Assembly (NCBI GenBank): GCA_017415145.1
Contig: JAFQJE010000007.1
Span: 62,001 to 126,000, forward strand
Length of the DNA stretch: 64,000 nucleotides
Direction of reading: 5' to 3'
Source of the DNA: Clostridia bacterium
GTDB taxonomy: Bacteria; Bacillota; Clostridia; UBA1381; UBA9506
Shown here one piece after another: positions 52,876 to 62,603 of this stretch. The position numbers were made by a program, and so were the translations under genes. The notes under the pieces are model-generated. The model was not told the origin of the DNA, made no database searches, and saw only the letters and a program-made list of their open reading frames with translations. The number at the start of each line of letters is the position of its first letter. Position 1 is the first letter of the stretch.

Positions 52876-54303
52876 TTACCTTGATAATATTTCTTTATAA
52901 ATTTCTATATATTCTTTTGCGGGTTTTTCCCAGCTGTAATCATCACACATTGCATTTTTGCGAAGTGCACGCCATGCGGGTTTATTGTGGAAAAGTCCTA
53001 TTCCGCGATTGATTGCATCTAGCATATCGTAAGCATTAAAGCTCTGGAAAGTTACGCCCTTGCCCTCCTTGGTGGAAGGATTGTATGCAGGCACAGTGTC
53101 GTTAAGACCGCCTACTGTATGAACTATGGGTACTGTTCCGTAACGCATTGCAATCAATTGAGAAAGACCGCAGGGCTCGGATTTTGAGGGCATCAAAAAC
53201 ATATCTGCACCTGCATAAATCTTTTGTGCCATAGCTCCTGAAAAACCAATATATCCACGGACCTTGTCATGACACCTGTTTTCCCAGTCGTGGAAGAAGT
53301 TCTCATAGTGAGCATATCCTGTACCCAAAACTATAAGCTGCATATCAAGCTTTTCAATTTCCTCGGCAACCTGACATATTAACTCTATACCCTTCTGGTC
53401 GGTAAGTCTTGTTACCATACCGATAAGAGGAATATCGTTGTTAACCTCCAGTCCCATTTCCCTTTGAAGAGCTTTTTTGTTCATTGATTTGAAGCGAATA
53501 GTTTCATAGTTATAATTTTTATATATGGCACTATCTGTTTCAGGATTAAATATATCCGTATCAATGCCGTTGATTACTCCTCGAAGCTTATATCGTCTGG
53601 GAATCAAAATATTGTGTAACCCGTGAGAATGGGCATCACTTAAGATTTCCTCAGCATAGGTGTTACTTACCGTTGTCACCATATCACAGGACTCAATTGC
53701 ACCTTTTAAGAGGTTGATATTTCCGTCATACATTAAAAGAGAACGGAAATTGACATCAAGACCAAATATACTGCCTAAAATTATAGGATTGTATTTTCCC
53801 TGAAATTCGATATTATGGATGGATAACACCGTCTTTATATTTCGGTAACGCATATCCTCTCTGTAAAACGCCTCTAAATAAACAGGCAGTAGTGCTGTCT
53901 GCCAGTCATTTACATGGATAACATCAGGGAAAAAGTCTATTAAATTCAAAACATCTAAAACTGCCTTAGAGAAAAATGCAAAGCGCTCCGAGTCGTCATA
54001 TTCGCCATAAATCTGACTTCTTGAAAAATACTGCTCATTGTCAATAAAGTAATATGTTACATTACCTATTGTTGCACGAAATACTCCGCAGTAAGTTTTT
54101 CTCCAACTTATTGTCACATAAAAATTATCTATAAATTCCATCTGTGATTTTAATGTATGGGGAATATCAGAATACAAAGGCATAATAACACGGGCATCAA
54201 TACCCTGCTCCGCTACTGCCTTGGGCAGTGCACCAAGCACATCACCCAGACCGCCCGTTTTTAAAAAAGGCGCTGCTTCTGATGTAGCAAATAATACTTT
54301 CAT
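52876..54303 (-). CDS. glgA: Glycogen synthase (ADP-glucose type)
   Basis: A 475-residue GT5 synthase. KTGGLGDVLGALP at the N-terminus is the ADP-glucose-binding KxGGL motif, and SEPCGLSQLIAMRYGT near the C-terminus is the catalytic EPCGL region. It extends alpha-1,4-glucan from ADP-glucose. A TTG at 54306 is alternative start; ATG at 54303 is preferred by convention, and both share GGAG. Confidence 0.97.
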   Translation of the reverse strand: MKVLFATSEAAPFLKTGGLGDVLGALPKAVAEQGIDARVIMPLYSDIPHTLKSQMEFIDNFYVTISWRKTYCGVFRATIGNVTYYFIDNEQYFSRSQIYGEYDDSERFAFFSKAVLDVLNLIDFFPDVIHVNDWQTALLPVYLEAFYREDMRYRNIKTVLSIHNIEFQGKYNPIILGSIFGLDVNFRSLLMYDGNINLLKGAIESCDMVTTVSNTYAEEILSDAHSHGLHNILIPRRYKLRGVINGIDTDIFNPETDSAIYKNYNYETIRFKSMNKKALQREMGLEVNNDIPLIGMVTRLTDQKGIELICQVAEEIEKLDMQLIVLGTGYAHYENFFHDWENRCHDKVRGYIGFSGAMAQKIYAGADMFLMPSKSEPCGLSQLIAMRYGTVPIVHTVGGLNDTVPAYNPSTKEGKGVTFQSFNAYDMLDAINRGIGLFHNKPAWRALRKNAMCDDYSWEKPAKEYIEIYKEILSR

Positions 54304-54390
54304 CAAATTTTCACTCCTTGCTACACATTATTATACCAAAAAACGTTTTTTTCGTCTATTGGCATATTTCCTAAAAGGTTCGACCGTTTT

Positions 54391-55503
54391 TTACACGGTT
54401 TTGCCCTTATTAACAACCACAGGTAGTGTTTTCGTTCCTTTTATTTCCTGAGATTGCGTAATTGTGGCATTCTTGTCAACTATTACATAATCCAAAGATG
54501 CATTTTCTTCAATAACAGAATTCTGCATTACAACAGAATTTGAAATTTTAGCACCAGCCAAAACTTTTACGTTTCTAAAAATGATACTGTTTGTAACTTC
54601 CCCGTCAATAACGCATCCATCTGCCACATAGCAGTTTTTAACCTTGGCATTATCTCCATATTTTGTGGGAACAGAGTCCTTTGTGCGGGTTAAAATTGGC
54701 TGATGTGACGAAAAAATTTCGCGTCTTACGTCTTTTTTCAGCATATCAAGATTTGCTGACAAATAATCTTCCAGACCCTCCATAATTTTAAAATATCCAT
54801 TATGGTGGTATGCATGAATATTCAGCTCGTCAAATTTCTTTGCAATAACATCTTTTTTAAAGGTTCTCCAGCCGTAGCTCACACCATGGTCAATCAATGC
54901 ATAAAGAAGAGATTTTTCCATAATGAAAATATCTTTTGCAATATACTTTTCCTCATTATTTGGAGTCGTGTGAATAATTGCTCTTGTAACCTTGCCGGTT
55001 TCATCTATGGTAAGCTCTGTATCGCTGTCGGCAGGTACGCCTTTAGTACACAAAACAGTAATATCAGCACCTGTTGAAATATGCTCCTCAAACATTTTAT
55101 TAAAGTCGATATTTGCAACCATATCAGCACTTGCAATAACGCAGTACTCAGGAAGCATACTGTCGATATAGCCGTGTACACTCTTTAATATTTCAAATTG
55201 ATTGTCGTTGTATGAAAAATCTGTAGTGGCAAAGGGTGTTAAAATTTTCAAACCACCATTTTTGCGGTCTAAGTCCCAATCCTTGCCCCAGCCTAAATGG
55301 TCCATTAATGAACCGTATTTGCTTTTTGTTATAATTCCTATATTGTGAACAGATGCTCCCACCAGGGATGAAAGCATAAAATCTATAAGTCTGTATCTTG
55401 CACCAAAAGGAACAGAAGCCACTGTTCTTTTGCCTGAAAGCTCACCAAGTCCTGTTCCTCTGCTGTTGTATGCGTCTGTAAATAATATACAAAATGCGTT
55501 CAT
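54391..55503 (-). CDS. glgD: Glucose-1-phosphate adenylyltransferase subunit GlgD
   Basis: A 370-residue nucleotidyltransferase-like protein with left-handed beta-helix C-terminus. The start at 55503 begins MNAFCILFTDAYNSRG; the longer reading to 55623 runs through the end of glgC in another frame and is not real. Compared with GlgC it lacks the GGxGxRL ATP loop and carries GTGLGELSGKRT instead, as usual for the regulatory GlgD subunit. It partners GlgC to make ADP-glucose. Confidence 0.94.
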   Translation of the reverse strand: MNAFCILFTDAYNSRGTGLGELSGKRTVASVPFGARYRLIDFMLSSLVGASVHNIGIITKSKYGSLMDHLGWGKDWDLDRKNGGLKILTPFATTDFSYNDNQFEILKSVHGYIDSMLPEYCVIASADMVANIDFNKMFEEHISTGADITVLCTKGVPADSDTELTIDETGKVTRAIIHTTPNNEEKYIAKDIFIMEKSLLYALIDHGVSYGWRTFKKDVIAKKFDELNIHAYHHNGYFKIMEGLEDYLSANLDMLKKDVRREIFSSHQPILTRTKDSVPTKYGDNAKVKNCYVADGCVIDGEVTNSIIFRNVKVLAGAKISNSVVMQNSVIEENASLDYVIVDKNATITQSQEIKGTKTLPVVVNKGKTV

Positions 55504-55529
55504 GTAGTCCACTCCGTTTCTTGTCTTAA

Positions 55530-56738
55530 TTATCGGCACTCGCCGGGAGCTAGCATTTCTTTCGGCAGAACCTTTTGTCCTGCACGAACCCGTGCTCCCT
55601 GACCTATTACGGCAATTCCCCACTTGTCGCGGTCGGGGTAGCCTTCAGGAGGAGCACCAACCACTGCACCCTCTTCAATTACTGCGTCATCTGCAATAAT
55701 TGCATACTGAACCTTGGCACCTGACTCGATTTTTACATTTCTCATAACAACAGAGTAGTCAATCTCAGCTCCCTCTGCCGCCTCAACATCAGAAAACAGT
55801 ATGGAATTATTAACAGTTGCTTCCACATCGCAACCTTCCGTAATCATGGAGTTTACGATGTTTGCGCTTTCCCCGATATAATGGGGTGTGGTAAGTGAGT
55901 GTCTGCAATAAATACGCCACAAGGGGTCACTTAAATTAAGCGGAATTGTGGGATTTAACAGGTCCATATTTGCTTCCCATAAGTTATCTACTGTACCAAC
56001 ATCCTTCCAGTAGCCGTCAAAGGGGTAAGCAAACATACGCTCGCCCGCATTCAACATATTGGGAATAATGTTTTTACCGAAGTCATTTGATGAATCAGGA
56101 TTAGCCTCATCCTCTATCATATATTTTTTAAGCTTTTCCCATGTGAAAATATACACGCCCATTGAAGCCTTTGTTGATTTGGGAACTTTGGGTTTTTCTT
56201 CAAATTCATAAATGGAAAAATCTTCGTTGGTATTCATAATACCGAATGCTGATGCCTGATCAATAGGTACATCCATAACTGCAATTGTGGCATCTGCACC
56301 TTTTTCTTTGTGGAATTTCAACATCTTGTCGTAATCCATTTTATATACGTGGTCTCCTGATAAAATTAAAACAAACTCGGGACAATACTGCTCAATAAAT
56401 TCAATATTCTGATAAATTGCATTTGCCGTGCCTTTGTACCACTGACCATCTGAACCTGTAACGTAAGGGGGTAATACCTGAATACCTCCGTTCATACGGT
56501 CTAAGTCCCAGGGCTGACCTGTACCGATATAAGCATTTAATTCCAGAGGTTTATACTGTGTAAGTACACCAACCGTATCAATGCCCGAGTTTGTGCAGTT
56601 AGATAACGTAAAGTCAATAATACGGTACTTGCCTCCGAAGGGAACGGCAGGCTTGGCGCGGCTTGATGTAAGTACGTAAAGTCTGCTGCCCTGACCACCA
56701 GCAAGCAACATGGCAATCATTTCTTTTTTTAGTTTCAT
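55530..56738 (-). CDS. glgC: Glucose-1-phosphate adenylyltransferase catalytic subunit
   Basis: A 402-residue ADP-glucose pyrophosphorylase. N-terminal [13 protein letters not shown] is the nucleotide loop, [15 protein letters not shown] the substrate loop, and [14 protein letters not shown] the metal-binding Asp region; a beta-helix domain follows. It commits glucose-1-phosphate to glycogen synthesis, with GlgD forming a heteromer. AGGAGG sits 7 nt before the ATG. Confidence 0.97.
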   Translation of the reverse strand: MKLKKEMIAMLLAGGQGSRLYVLTSSRAKPAVPFGGKYRIIDFTLSNCTNSGIDTVGVLTQYKPLELNAYIGTGQPWDLDRMNGGIQVLPPYVTGSDGQWYKGTANAIYQNIEFIEQYCPEFVLILSGDHVYKMDYDKMLKFHKEKGADATIAVMDVPIDQASAFGIMNTNEDFSIYEFEEKPKVPKSTKASMGVYIFTWEKLKKYMIEDEANPDSSNDFGKNIIPNMLNAGERMFAYPFDGYWKDVGTVDNLWEANMDLLNPTIPLNLSDPLWRIYCRHSLTTPHYIGESANIVNSMITEGCDVEATVNNSILFSDVEAAEGAEIDYSVVMRNVKIESGAKVQYAIIADDAVIEEGAVVGAPPEGYPDRDKWGIAVIGQGARVRAGQKVLPKEMLAPGECR

Positions 56739-56765
56739 AATTGGGCCTCCTAATCTATAGTCATA

Positions 56766-58661
56766 TTATTTTTTGCTTACTCTTTTATTAGGTTTTCTTT
56801 TGTAAAAATAAATTGTGGAAAAAGGCGGTAAGGTCAAAGATACATAATAGTCTTTGCCGTTAAATTCTCCGCGTTTTGCGGATACTTTACCGTTTTTAAT
56901 TCCGCTTCCGCCAAATTCTTCATCGTCAGTCGAAAAAACCTCAGTATATACACCCGGACTTTTTACTCCTATTTTGTAATTTTCCTGTTTTACTGATGAA
57001 AAGTTTGATACGCACAACACAGAATTTCCCGCAACATCAAAACGCTGAAAGGCGATGACATTGTTTGTATTGTCGTCTACCGTCGACCAGGAAAATCCGT
57101 CCCAGCTATTGTCTTGCTGACTCATGGCGGGTGTCTTTATATAGAAATTACAAAGTGCTTTGGTAAACTCCTGTTGTTTTTTATGGCTGTCGTAAGAAAG
57201 CAGACTCCAGTCAAGCTCTGCTTCTTCATTCCATTCTATAAATTGTCCGAATTCAGAACCCATGAACAAAAGCTTTTTACCCGGGTGTGCATACATATAT
57301 CCCAGGTATGCCCGTAAATTCTTAAATTTATCCTCATATTCTCCGGGCATTTTAGAAAGCAATGAACGTTTTCCGTGAACAACCTCATCGTGAGAAAGAG
57401 GAAGTACAAAGTTTTCAGAAAAAGCATAGGTCATAGAAAATGTCAGCTTGTCATGAACACCTTTACGGAAAAAGGGGTCCTGCTCCATATAAAGCAGGGA
57501 ATCATTCATCCAGCCCATATTCCATTTGTAGTTAAAGCCCAAGCCCCCTACGTCTGTGGGATAAGTAACCAAAGGCCATGCGGTTGACTCCTCAGCTATC
57601 ATCATTACTCCCGGATGAGCTAAAAATACACGCTCGTTTAATTTCTGCAGAAATTCTTTTGCCTCTAAATTTCCGTTTCCGCCGTATCGGTTTGGTGTCC
57701 ATTCGCCGTCTTTTTTTCCGTAATCAAGATATAGCATGGATGCCACCGCATCTACACGGAGACCGTCAATATGATATTTTTCTAACCAGTAACACGCATT
57801 GGAAATAAGGAAACACTTTACCTCGTTTTTAGAATAGTCAAAAATTCTTGTACCCCAGTCCGGATGCTCACGTTTTTTGGGGTCAGAGTATTCATAACAA
57901 CTTGTGCCGTCAAAATCGGCTAACCCTTGTGCATCTTTTGGAAAATGTGCAGGCACCCAGTCTAAAATGACACCGATTCCCGCCTTGTGACACTTATCAA
58001 CAAACGCCATAAACTCCTTGGGTGTGCCATATCGGGACGTTGGAGCAAAATAACCTGTAACCTGATAACCCCAGGACTTATCGTAGGGGTATTCACTCAT
58101 GGGCATAAGCTCTATGTGCGTAAATCCCATTTCCTTAACATACGGGATTAATTCCTCCGCCATTTTATCATAATTAAAACATTCTCCGTCCGTATAACGC
58201 TTCCATGAGCCGAAGTGCATTTCATATATGTTTACAGGGCGTGAAAAATCATTCCCGCAACGTTTATTCATCCAGGTTTTATCGCCCCAGCGGTAACCGT
58301 CAATATTATAAACTTTTGATGCAGTACCGGGGCGGGTTTCACTGTGAAATGCGTAAGGGTCTGCCTTGTGTAAAATTTTCCCATACTGAGTTTTTATAAC
58401 AAATTTGTAGGAGTCAAATTCCGAAATTCCGTCAATAATACACTCATAAATACCGCCGTTAGTTATTCTGTATGCTTCGTGGGCAAAATCATTCCAATCG
58501 CAAAAATCGCCTGTAACAAACACCTGAGAAGCATTAGGTGCCCATACGCGGAAAGCACACTTTCCGTCGTCTGACAAATGTGCACCTAAATAGTCGTATG
58601 AGCAATAGTTTGTTCCCTCATGAAACAGATATTCTGCTAAACTATAATCTTTATCATTCAT
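56766..58661 (-). CDS. glgB: 1,4-alpha-glucan branching enzyme
   Basis: A 631-residue GH13_9 branching enzyme with a CBM48 N-terminal domain (about 30-115; CAFRVWAPNASQVFVTGDF). The catalytic GH13 sites are GLRVDAVASM (nucleophile Asp), AEEST (acid Glu) and LSHDEVVHGKRS. It adds alpha-1,6 branches. First gene of the operon; GGAGG precedes the ATG. A possible extended -10 (TGC TATACT) lies upstream at about 58715-58725, but I did not find a strong -35. Confidence 0.97.
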   Translation of the reverse strand: MNDKDYSLAEYLFHEGTNYCSYDYLGAHLSDDGKCAFRVWAPNASQVFVTGDFCDWNDFAHEAYRITNGGIYECIIDGISEFDSYKFVIKTQYGKILHKADPYAFHSETRPGTASKVYNIDGYRWGDKTWMNKRCGNDFSRPVNIYEMHFGSWKRYTDGECFNYDKMAEELIPYVKEMGFTHIELMPMSEYPYDKSWGYQVTGYFAPTSRYGTPKEFMAFVDKCHKAGIGVILDWVPAHFPKDAQGLADFDGTSCYEYSDPKKREHPDWGTRIFDYSKNEVKCFLISNACYWLEKYHIDGLRVDAVASMLYLDYGKKDGEWTPNRYGGNGNLEAKEFLQKLNERVFLAHPGVMMIAEESTAWPLVTYPTDVGGLGFNYKWNMGWMNDSLLYMEQDPFFRKGVHDKLTFSMTYAFSENFVLPLSHDEVVHGKRSLLSKMPGEYEDKFKNLRAYLGYMYAHPGKKLLFMGSEFGQFIEWNEEAELDWSLLSYDSHKKQQEFTKALCNFYIKTPAMSQQDNSWDGFSWSTVDDNTNNVIAFQRFDVAGNSVLCVSNFSSVKQENYKIGVKSPGVYTEVFSTDDEEFGGSGIKNGKVSAKRGEFNGKDYYVSLTLPPFSTIYFYKRKPNKRVSKK

Positions 58662-58840
58662 TGTTTTTCCTCCGTGGACCTGGATATAACCAATTTAATA
58701 TCATCTATAGTATAGCATACCACTTTACAAAAATAAAGTGTTTTGTTATATTTTAATAATATTTTTATATTTTTTGTGAAAAATTTATAAAAAATTACTA
58801 AATTTTTGTCGAATATTAAAATTATGAAAAATTCAACTCA

Positions 58841-58869
58841 TTGACAAAATACAATATTAGTAGTATTCT
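58841..58869 (+). promoter_or_regulatory. Promoter of the GH13 alpha-glucan hydrolase gene
   Basis: TTGACA (58841-58846) and TATTCT (58864-58869), 17-bp spacer. The transcript should start near 58876, only a few bases before the open frame. Confidence 0.8.
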
Positions 58870-58881
58870 TTTTATAGTAGT

Positions 58882-60768
58882 GTGGCAAAACTCGAACTTC
58901 ATATGCAGTTCGAGTTCTGTCACACCAATTTATCCCGAGGCGGTGCAAGCTTGCAAAGAATAATTTATAACTCCAAAGACGTTCAATACAAATCTCTTTT
59001 TGGAGCGTTATCAACCAATAAAAAATGTACTTTTAATATAGACATTCATAAATCAGAAAACCCTACAGGTGCAACTCTTTGTGTAAGAGCAGATGAATCC
59101 AGCGATATTCTGAGTTTTTCCATGGTACACAACGAAACTCACGGGGATTATATGCGTTTTTCCTGTGATGTTTCCTTTGATATGACAGGGCTTTACTTCT
59201 ATCGTTTTGAATTTAGTTGCCCCGAGGGCATCCGTTTCTGCGGAGTGCGCAATGGTGAGGCTTTTGTTGAGGATTGGCTTGACGAATGGCAATTAACCGT
59301 CTATGACGAAAGCTTCGATACCCCCAATTGGGCAAAAAACAAAGTGATGTATCAGATTTTTCCCGATAGATTTTGCCGTAGTAATAATTATATGTACAAC
59401 CCTGCAAAAAATGAACGCGAAATTGTGGACAACTGGTGTGCCACCCCTAAAAATCAGGGAAAAGACTTTTTCATGGGGAATATTGAGGGAATTATAGAAA
59501 GACTTCCCTTTATAAAGGAAATGGGAGTAGACATAATTTATTTAAACCCCATCTTTGAAAGTCCTGAAAACCATCGTTACAGTACAGCCAATTACCTAAA
59601 CATAGATCCCTATCTTGGTACAAACGAAGACTTCAAACGATTATGTCATGAGGCAGAAAAGCTTAATATAAAGATTATCCTAGACGGAGTTTTCAGTCAC
59701 ACAGGTGCAGACAGTGTATATTTTAATAAATATGGTCACTATGACAGCATTGGCGCTTGTCAAGGAGAGCACTCTCCCTATTATAAATGGTATAATTTCA
59801 ACGAACACGGCTATGAATGCTGGTGGGGTTTTGAAAATTTACCCAATGTAAACGAGACACACCCCGACTATATGGAATTTATCACAGGAGAGCATGGAGT
59901 GCTGAATTTTTGGCAAAACATGGGTACATCAGGCTGGAGACTCGATGTAGCAGACGAACTGCCAGATGAATTTATAGACGCTCTCCGCCATCGTGTGAAA
60001 AGCACAGATCCTGATGCTTTGATTATCGGCGAAGTGTGGGAGGATGCTACCTGCAAGTTTGCCTATGGCATACGCCGCCGCTATCTCTTGGGCAAACAGC
60101 TTGACAGCGTTATGAACTATCCCTGGCGTACAGCAATTATTGAATATATAAAGACGGGCAACGCACAAGCCTTCAAAGACACCATTCTTTCCATTGAAGA
60201 AAACTATCCAAAGCCTGCCATAGACTGTCTGATGAATATAATATCTACTCACGACACGGAAAGAATTATAAATGCCACAGGAGTTTTACAAAGAATAGAA
60301 AGAAACCAGGCAGAGCACTACCAACTATCAGAAGAAGAATGGCAAAGAGGTATAGAAGGTGCTATGGCTGCAATATTTTTGCTATTTTCCCTGCCGGGTA
60401 TTGCCTGTATATATTACGGCGATGAGGTTGGAGCCGAAGGATTTTCAGACCCATATTGCCGCAAAGGTTATCCATACGGCAATGAAAATACCGATATTTT
60501 AAATATGGTAAAAACACTAAGTAAGCTGAGAAAAGCATATCCCGATGCATTTTCTTCGTTAATAAATGAATTTAATATATCAGAAACTGCACTCTCCTTC
60601 CGCCGTGGCGACCTGATTTTTGCAATAAATATGGGAGAAAAAGACGAAAATGTTAAAATTTCAGGAGAATTTGTAATAATTTTCGGCGAAAACTCAGGCG
60701 AAATTGTTAATGAAGTATTAACAATACCTAAAAAAACATATAGCATTTTAGTCTCAAAAAGCCGTTAA
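58882..60768 (+). CDS. GH13 cyclomaltodextrinase/neopullulanase-type alpha-glucan hydrolase
   Basis: A 628-residue GH13_20-like enzyme. It has an N-terminal CBM34-like beta domain (about 10-135), then the catalytic barrel with DRFCRSN, DGVFSHTG, catalytic Asp355 (GWRLDVADE), acid Glu384 (GEVWED) and Asp458 (STHDTE). There is no signal peptide, so it works inside the cell on maltodextrin or glycogen fragments, next to the glycogen operon. The start is uncertain: GTG at 58882 and ATG at 58903 both lack a Shine-Dalgarno sequence, unlike nearly all other genes here. A terminator overlaps the stop. Confidence 0.9.
   Translation: MAKLELHMQFEFCHTNLSRGGASLQRIIYNSKDVQYKSLFGALSTNKKCTFNIDIHKSENPTGATLCVRADESSDILSFSMVHNETHGDYMRFSCDVSFDMTGLYFYRFEFSCPEGIRFCGVRNGEAFVEDWLDEWQLTVYDESFDTPNWAKNKVMYQIFPDRFCRSNNYMYNPAKNEREIVDNWCATPKNQGKDFFMGNIEGIIERLPFIKEMGVDIIYLNPIFESPENHRYSTANYLNIDPYLGTNEDFKRLCHEAEKLNIKIILDGVFSHTGADSVYFNKYGHYDSIGACQGEHSPYYKWYNFNEHGYECWWGFENLPNVNETHPDYMEFITGEHGVLNFWQNMGTSGWRLDVADELPDEFIDALRHRVKSTDPDALIIGEVWEDATCKFAYGIRRRYLLGKQLDSVMNYPWRTAIIEYIKTGNAQAFKDTILSIEENYPKPAIDCLMNIISTHDTERIINATGVLQRIERNQAEHYQLSEEEWQRGIEGAMAAIFLLFSLPGIACIYYGDEVGAEGFSDPYCRKGYPYGNENTDILNMVKTLSKLRKAYPDAFSSLINEFNISETALSFRRGDLIFAINMGEKDENVKISGEFVIIFGENSGEIVNEVLTIPKKTYSILVSKSR
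58891..58914 (+). promoter_or_regulatory. Hairpin at the start of the GH13 gene enclosing an ATG
   Basis: A perfect inverted repeat CTCGAACT / AGTTCGAG (10 bp when the flanking AA/TT is counted) whose 8-nt loop contains ATG at 58903-58905. It lies at the very 5' end of the predicted mRNA. Confidence 0.65.
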
Positions 60769-60794
60769 ATACAAGCTTTTTGAGGCTTTTTCTT
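60753..60794 (+). terminator. Terminator of the GH13 gene
   Basis: A 10-bp stem CTCAAAAAGC/GCTTTTTGAG spanning the stop codon, followed by GCTTTTTCTTTT. Confidence 0.8.
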
Positions 60795-60825
60795 TTCCCG
60801 TAACAAGAAATTAACAAAAAAAGAC

Positions 60826-60854
60826 TTGATTTTTTTCTTAATATGTTGTATATT
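60826..60854 (+). promoter_or_regulatory. Promoter of the M23 peptidase gene
   Basis: TTGATT (60826-60831) and TATATT (60849-60854), 17-bp spacer; the leader runs about 85 bp to the ATG. Confidence 0.6.
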
Positions 60855-60945
60855 GTATTTAACAACTTTGTAATAATTTCGTAATTGTTGCATAGGATGT
60901 TAACGTAGTCAGTTGACTAACGTAAAAAAAATCAAGGGTGGTTCC

Positions 60946-62352
60946 ATGTTAGAAAATTTTAATTCAGTGCTGGCAAATACCACTCACGCACTGAAACGAT
61001 ACGCAAAGCGTGCATTTGCTATCAGAAAAACAAAGACCTACGGGTTAAGAAAAAAGAGTCGTATGTCCGCGGCAATCGTATCAGTTTCGTTTATAATTGG
61101 CCTTGCCGCATTTGCTTCGAATTACAGTATAGGTTATACAGTAAAGGTTGACGATAAAATTGTAGGTACTGTTCCTACAAAAACTGAGTATTACCAAGTT
61201 TTGGATGAAGTAAAATCAGAAGTAGAAACAATCTCAAATATTGAGTTTGCTCCTAAAGCTTCAGAGGAATTCTCCGTGGAAATTATAAGCAAAGACAACT
61301 TCACTGAGAAAAAAGAACTTGCAGAAAACTTAAAAGCAACCTCAGAAGAAATGGAAGAAGCATACGTTATTACTGCAGATGGTGAATTTGTCGCTGCACT
61401 GTTTAACGAAGAAGACGCTCACAAGTTAGTGGACAATTACTTAGAAGACTTCGACGCTGAAGAAAACATTACCGTTTCATTCTCTCCCGAAGTTCTCATT
61501 GAATTAAGCTACGCTCCCAGAGGCGAAATCATTGATTTTGATACCGCAGAAAGGAAATTTTCACTGGGCGAATGCTTCAAACATACTGTAGCCGCAGAGG
61601 AAACTGCCGAAACCATAGCCGAGCAGTACGGCATCACAAAAGAAAAACTCCTTACAGACAACGGTGTTACAGAAATTTGCCAGGGCATGGTATTATCTGT
61701 ATATACAGGCAATCCCATTATACCCATCAAAACCGTAGAATATATCAACGGCGAAATTGACATTCCTTTTGAAATTACGGAAACAGAAGACGATACAGTT
61801 TACGAAGGACAAACAAGGATTTTAACAAAGGGTAAAGATGGCAAAAAATTCCTGAATGCTTATATTACAAGAGTAAACGGTATTATCACTCAGGAAAATA
61901 TTATTGAGTCAGAAATTATATCAGAGCCCGTTACACAGGTTCAGGTAAGAGGAACGAAAACTCCTCCCCCATCTCACGGAACAGGAGAATTTATAATGCC
62001 CACCAGCGGAAGACTTTCTTCCACATACGGCAGACGTTGGGGAAGAACCCACGCAGGCATTGATTTGGCAGCTGCAACAGGTACACCGATTTTTGCTGCT
62101 GACAACGGCATTGTGGTTGAGTCTGAATACCAAAGCAACGGCTATGGTAACATTATAAAAATTGACCATCAGAACGGCTTTGTAACCTATTACGCACACT
62201 GCTCTGCTTTGTATGTGAAAGCAGGAGATGTTGTTGCAAAAGGCGACAAAATCGCCGCAATCGGTAACACAGGCCGCTCAACAGGACCTCACCTCCATTT
62301 TGAAATAAGAAAAGACGGTAATCACCAGAACCCGTTCAACTTTATAAAGTAA
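60946..62352 (+). CDS. Membrane-anchored M23 peptidoglycan endopeptidase with LysM and G5 domains
   Basis: A 468-residue protein anchored by one membrane helix (about 40-62) after a basic N-terminus. Outside come a linker, a LysM domain (about 215-260; TAETIAEQYGITKEKLL), a G5-type domain (about 265-345) and a C-terminal LytM/M23 peptidase with GRRWGRTHAGIDLA (HxxxD ligands), YGNIIKIDH and GPHLHFE. The enzyme probably cleaves stem-peptide crosslinks. Similar proteins act in spore cortex or division remodelling; spoVM and spoIIE nearby suggest, but do not prove, a sporulation link. Start at 60946 follows AAGGGTGG. Confidence 0.93.
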   Translation: MLENFNSVLANTTHALKRYAKRAFAIRKTKTYGLRKKSRMSAAIVSVSFIIGLAAFASNYSIGYTVKVDDKIVGTVPTKTEYYQVLDEVKSEVETISNIEFAPKASEEFSVEIISKDNFTEKKELAENLKATSEEMEEAYVITADGEFVAALFNEEDAHKLVDNYLEDFDAEENITVSFSPEVLIELSYAPRGEIIDFDTAERKFSLGECFKHTVAAEETAETIAEQYGITKEKLLTDNGVTEICQGMVLSVYTGNPIIPIKTVEYINGEIDIPFEITETEDDTVYEGQTRILTKGKDGKKFLNAYITRVNGIITQENIIESEIISEPVTQVQVRGTKTPPPSHGTGEFIMPTSGRLSSTYGRRWGRTHAGIDLAAATGTPIFAADNGIVVESEYQSNGYGNIIKIDHQNGFVTYYAHCSALYVKAGDVVAKGDKIAAIGNTGRSTGPHLHFEIRKDGNHQNPFNFIK

Positions 62353-62411
62353 TTTTGAAATACTGTTGCATTTAACGCAGACCGTCAAAAACAAGACAGT
62401 TCAAAAAAACG

Positions 62412-62440
62412 AAAGAACTCAGCATCGCCGAGTTCTTTTG
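62412..62440 (+). terminator. Terminator after the M23 peptidase gene
   Basis: A 9-bp stem AAAGAACTC/GAGTTCTTT with a 9-nt loop, then TGTTTTTA. It aligns with the gdhA terminator region of composite A, including the leading AAAAAAACGAA. Confidence 0.8.
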
Positions 62441-62459
62441 TTTTTACGTTTTTGACTAT

Positions 62460-62536
62460 GAACAAACCTCACCTCTCAGCGTACCTATGTACGCTTTCGG
62501 GTAACCCTCAGGCAATGCCTGCGGTTCAGTTTGTCC
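62460..62536. repeat. Intergenic palindromic element C (RACAAAC family)
   Basis: A 77-bp element bounded by GAACAAAC / GTTTGTCC (arms imperfect further in), with inner hairpins AGCGTAC-CTAT-GTACGCT, GGGTAACCC and CAGGCAATGCCTG. It is followed by ATTCTGCATC, as in element A. It lies between the convergent M23 peptidase and spoVM genes. Confidence 0.65.
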
Positions 62537-62563
62537 ATTCTGCATCTAAATCCAATCAGTCTC

Positions 62564-62603
62564 CTAAAAGAGGGTTGTCGCTAAAGCGACAACCCTCTTT
62601 TAG
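62564..62603 (-). terminator. Terminator after spoVM
   Basis: An 18-bp perfect stem CTAAAAGAGGGTTGTCGC and complement with a TAAA loop, overlapping the spoVM stop codon. It ends the minus-strand transcript. Confidence 0.85.

Noticed and set aside
55504-55623. N-terminal extension of glgD to 55623
   Set aside because: It would overlap the end of glgC in another frame, with arginine/serine-rich composition. The ATG at 55503 begins the true GlgD N-terminus.
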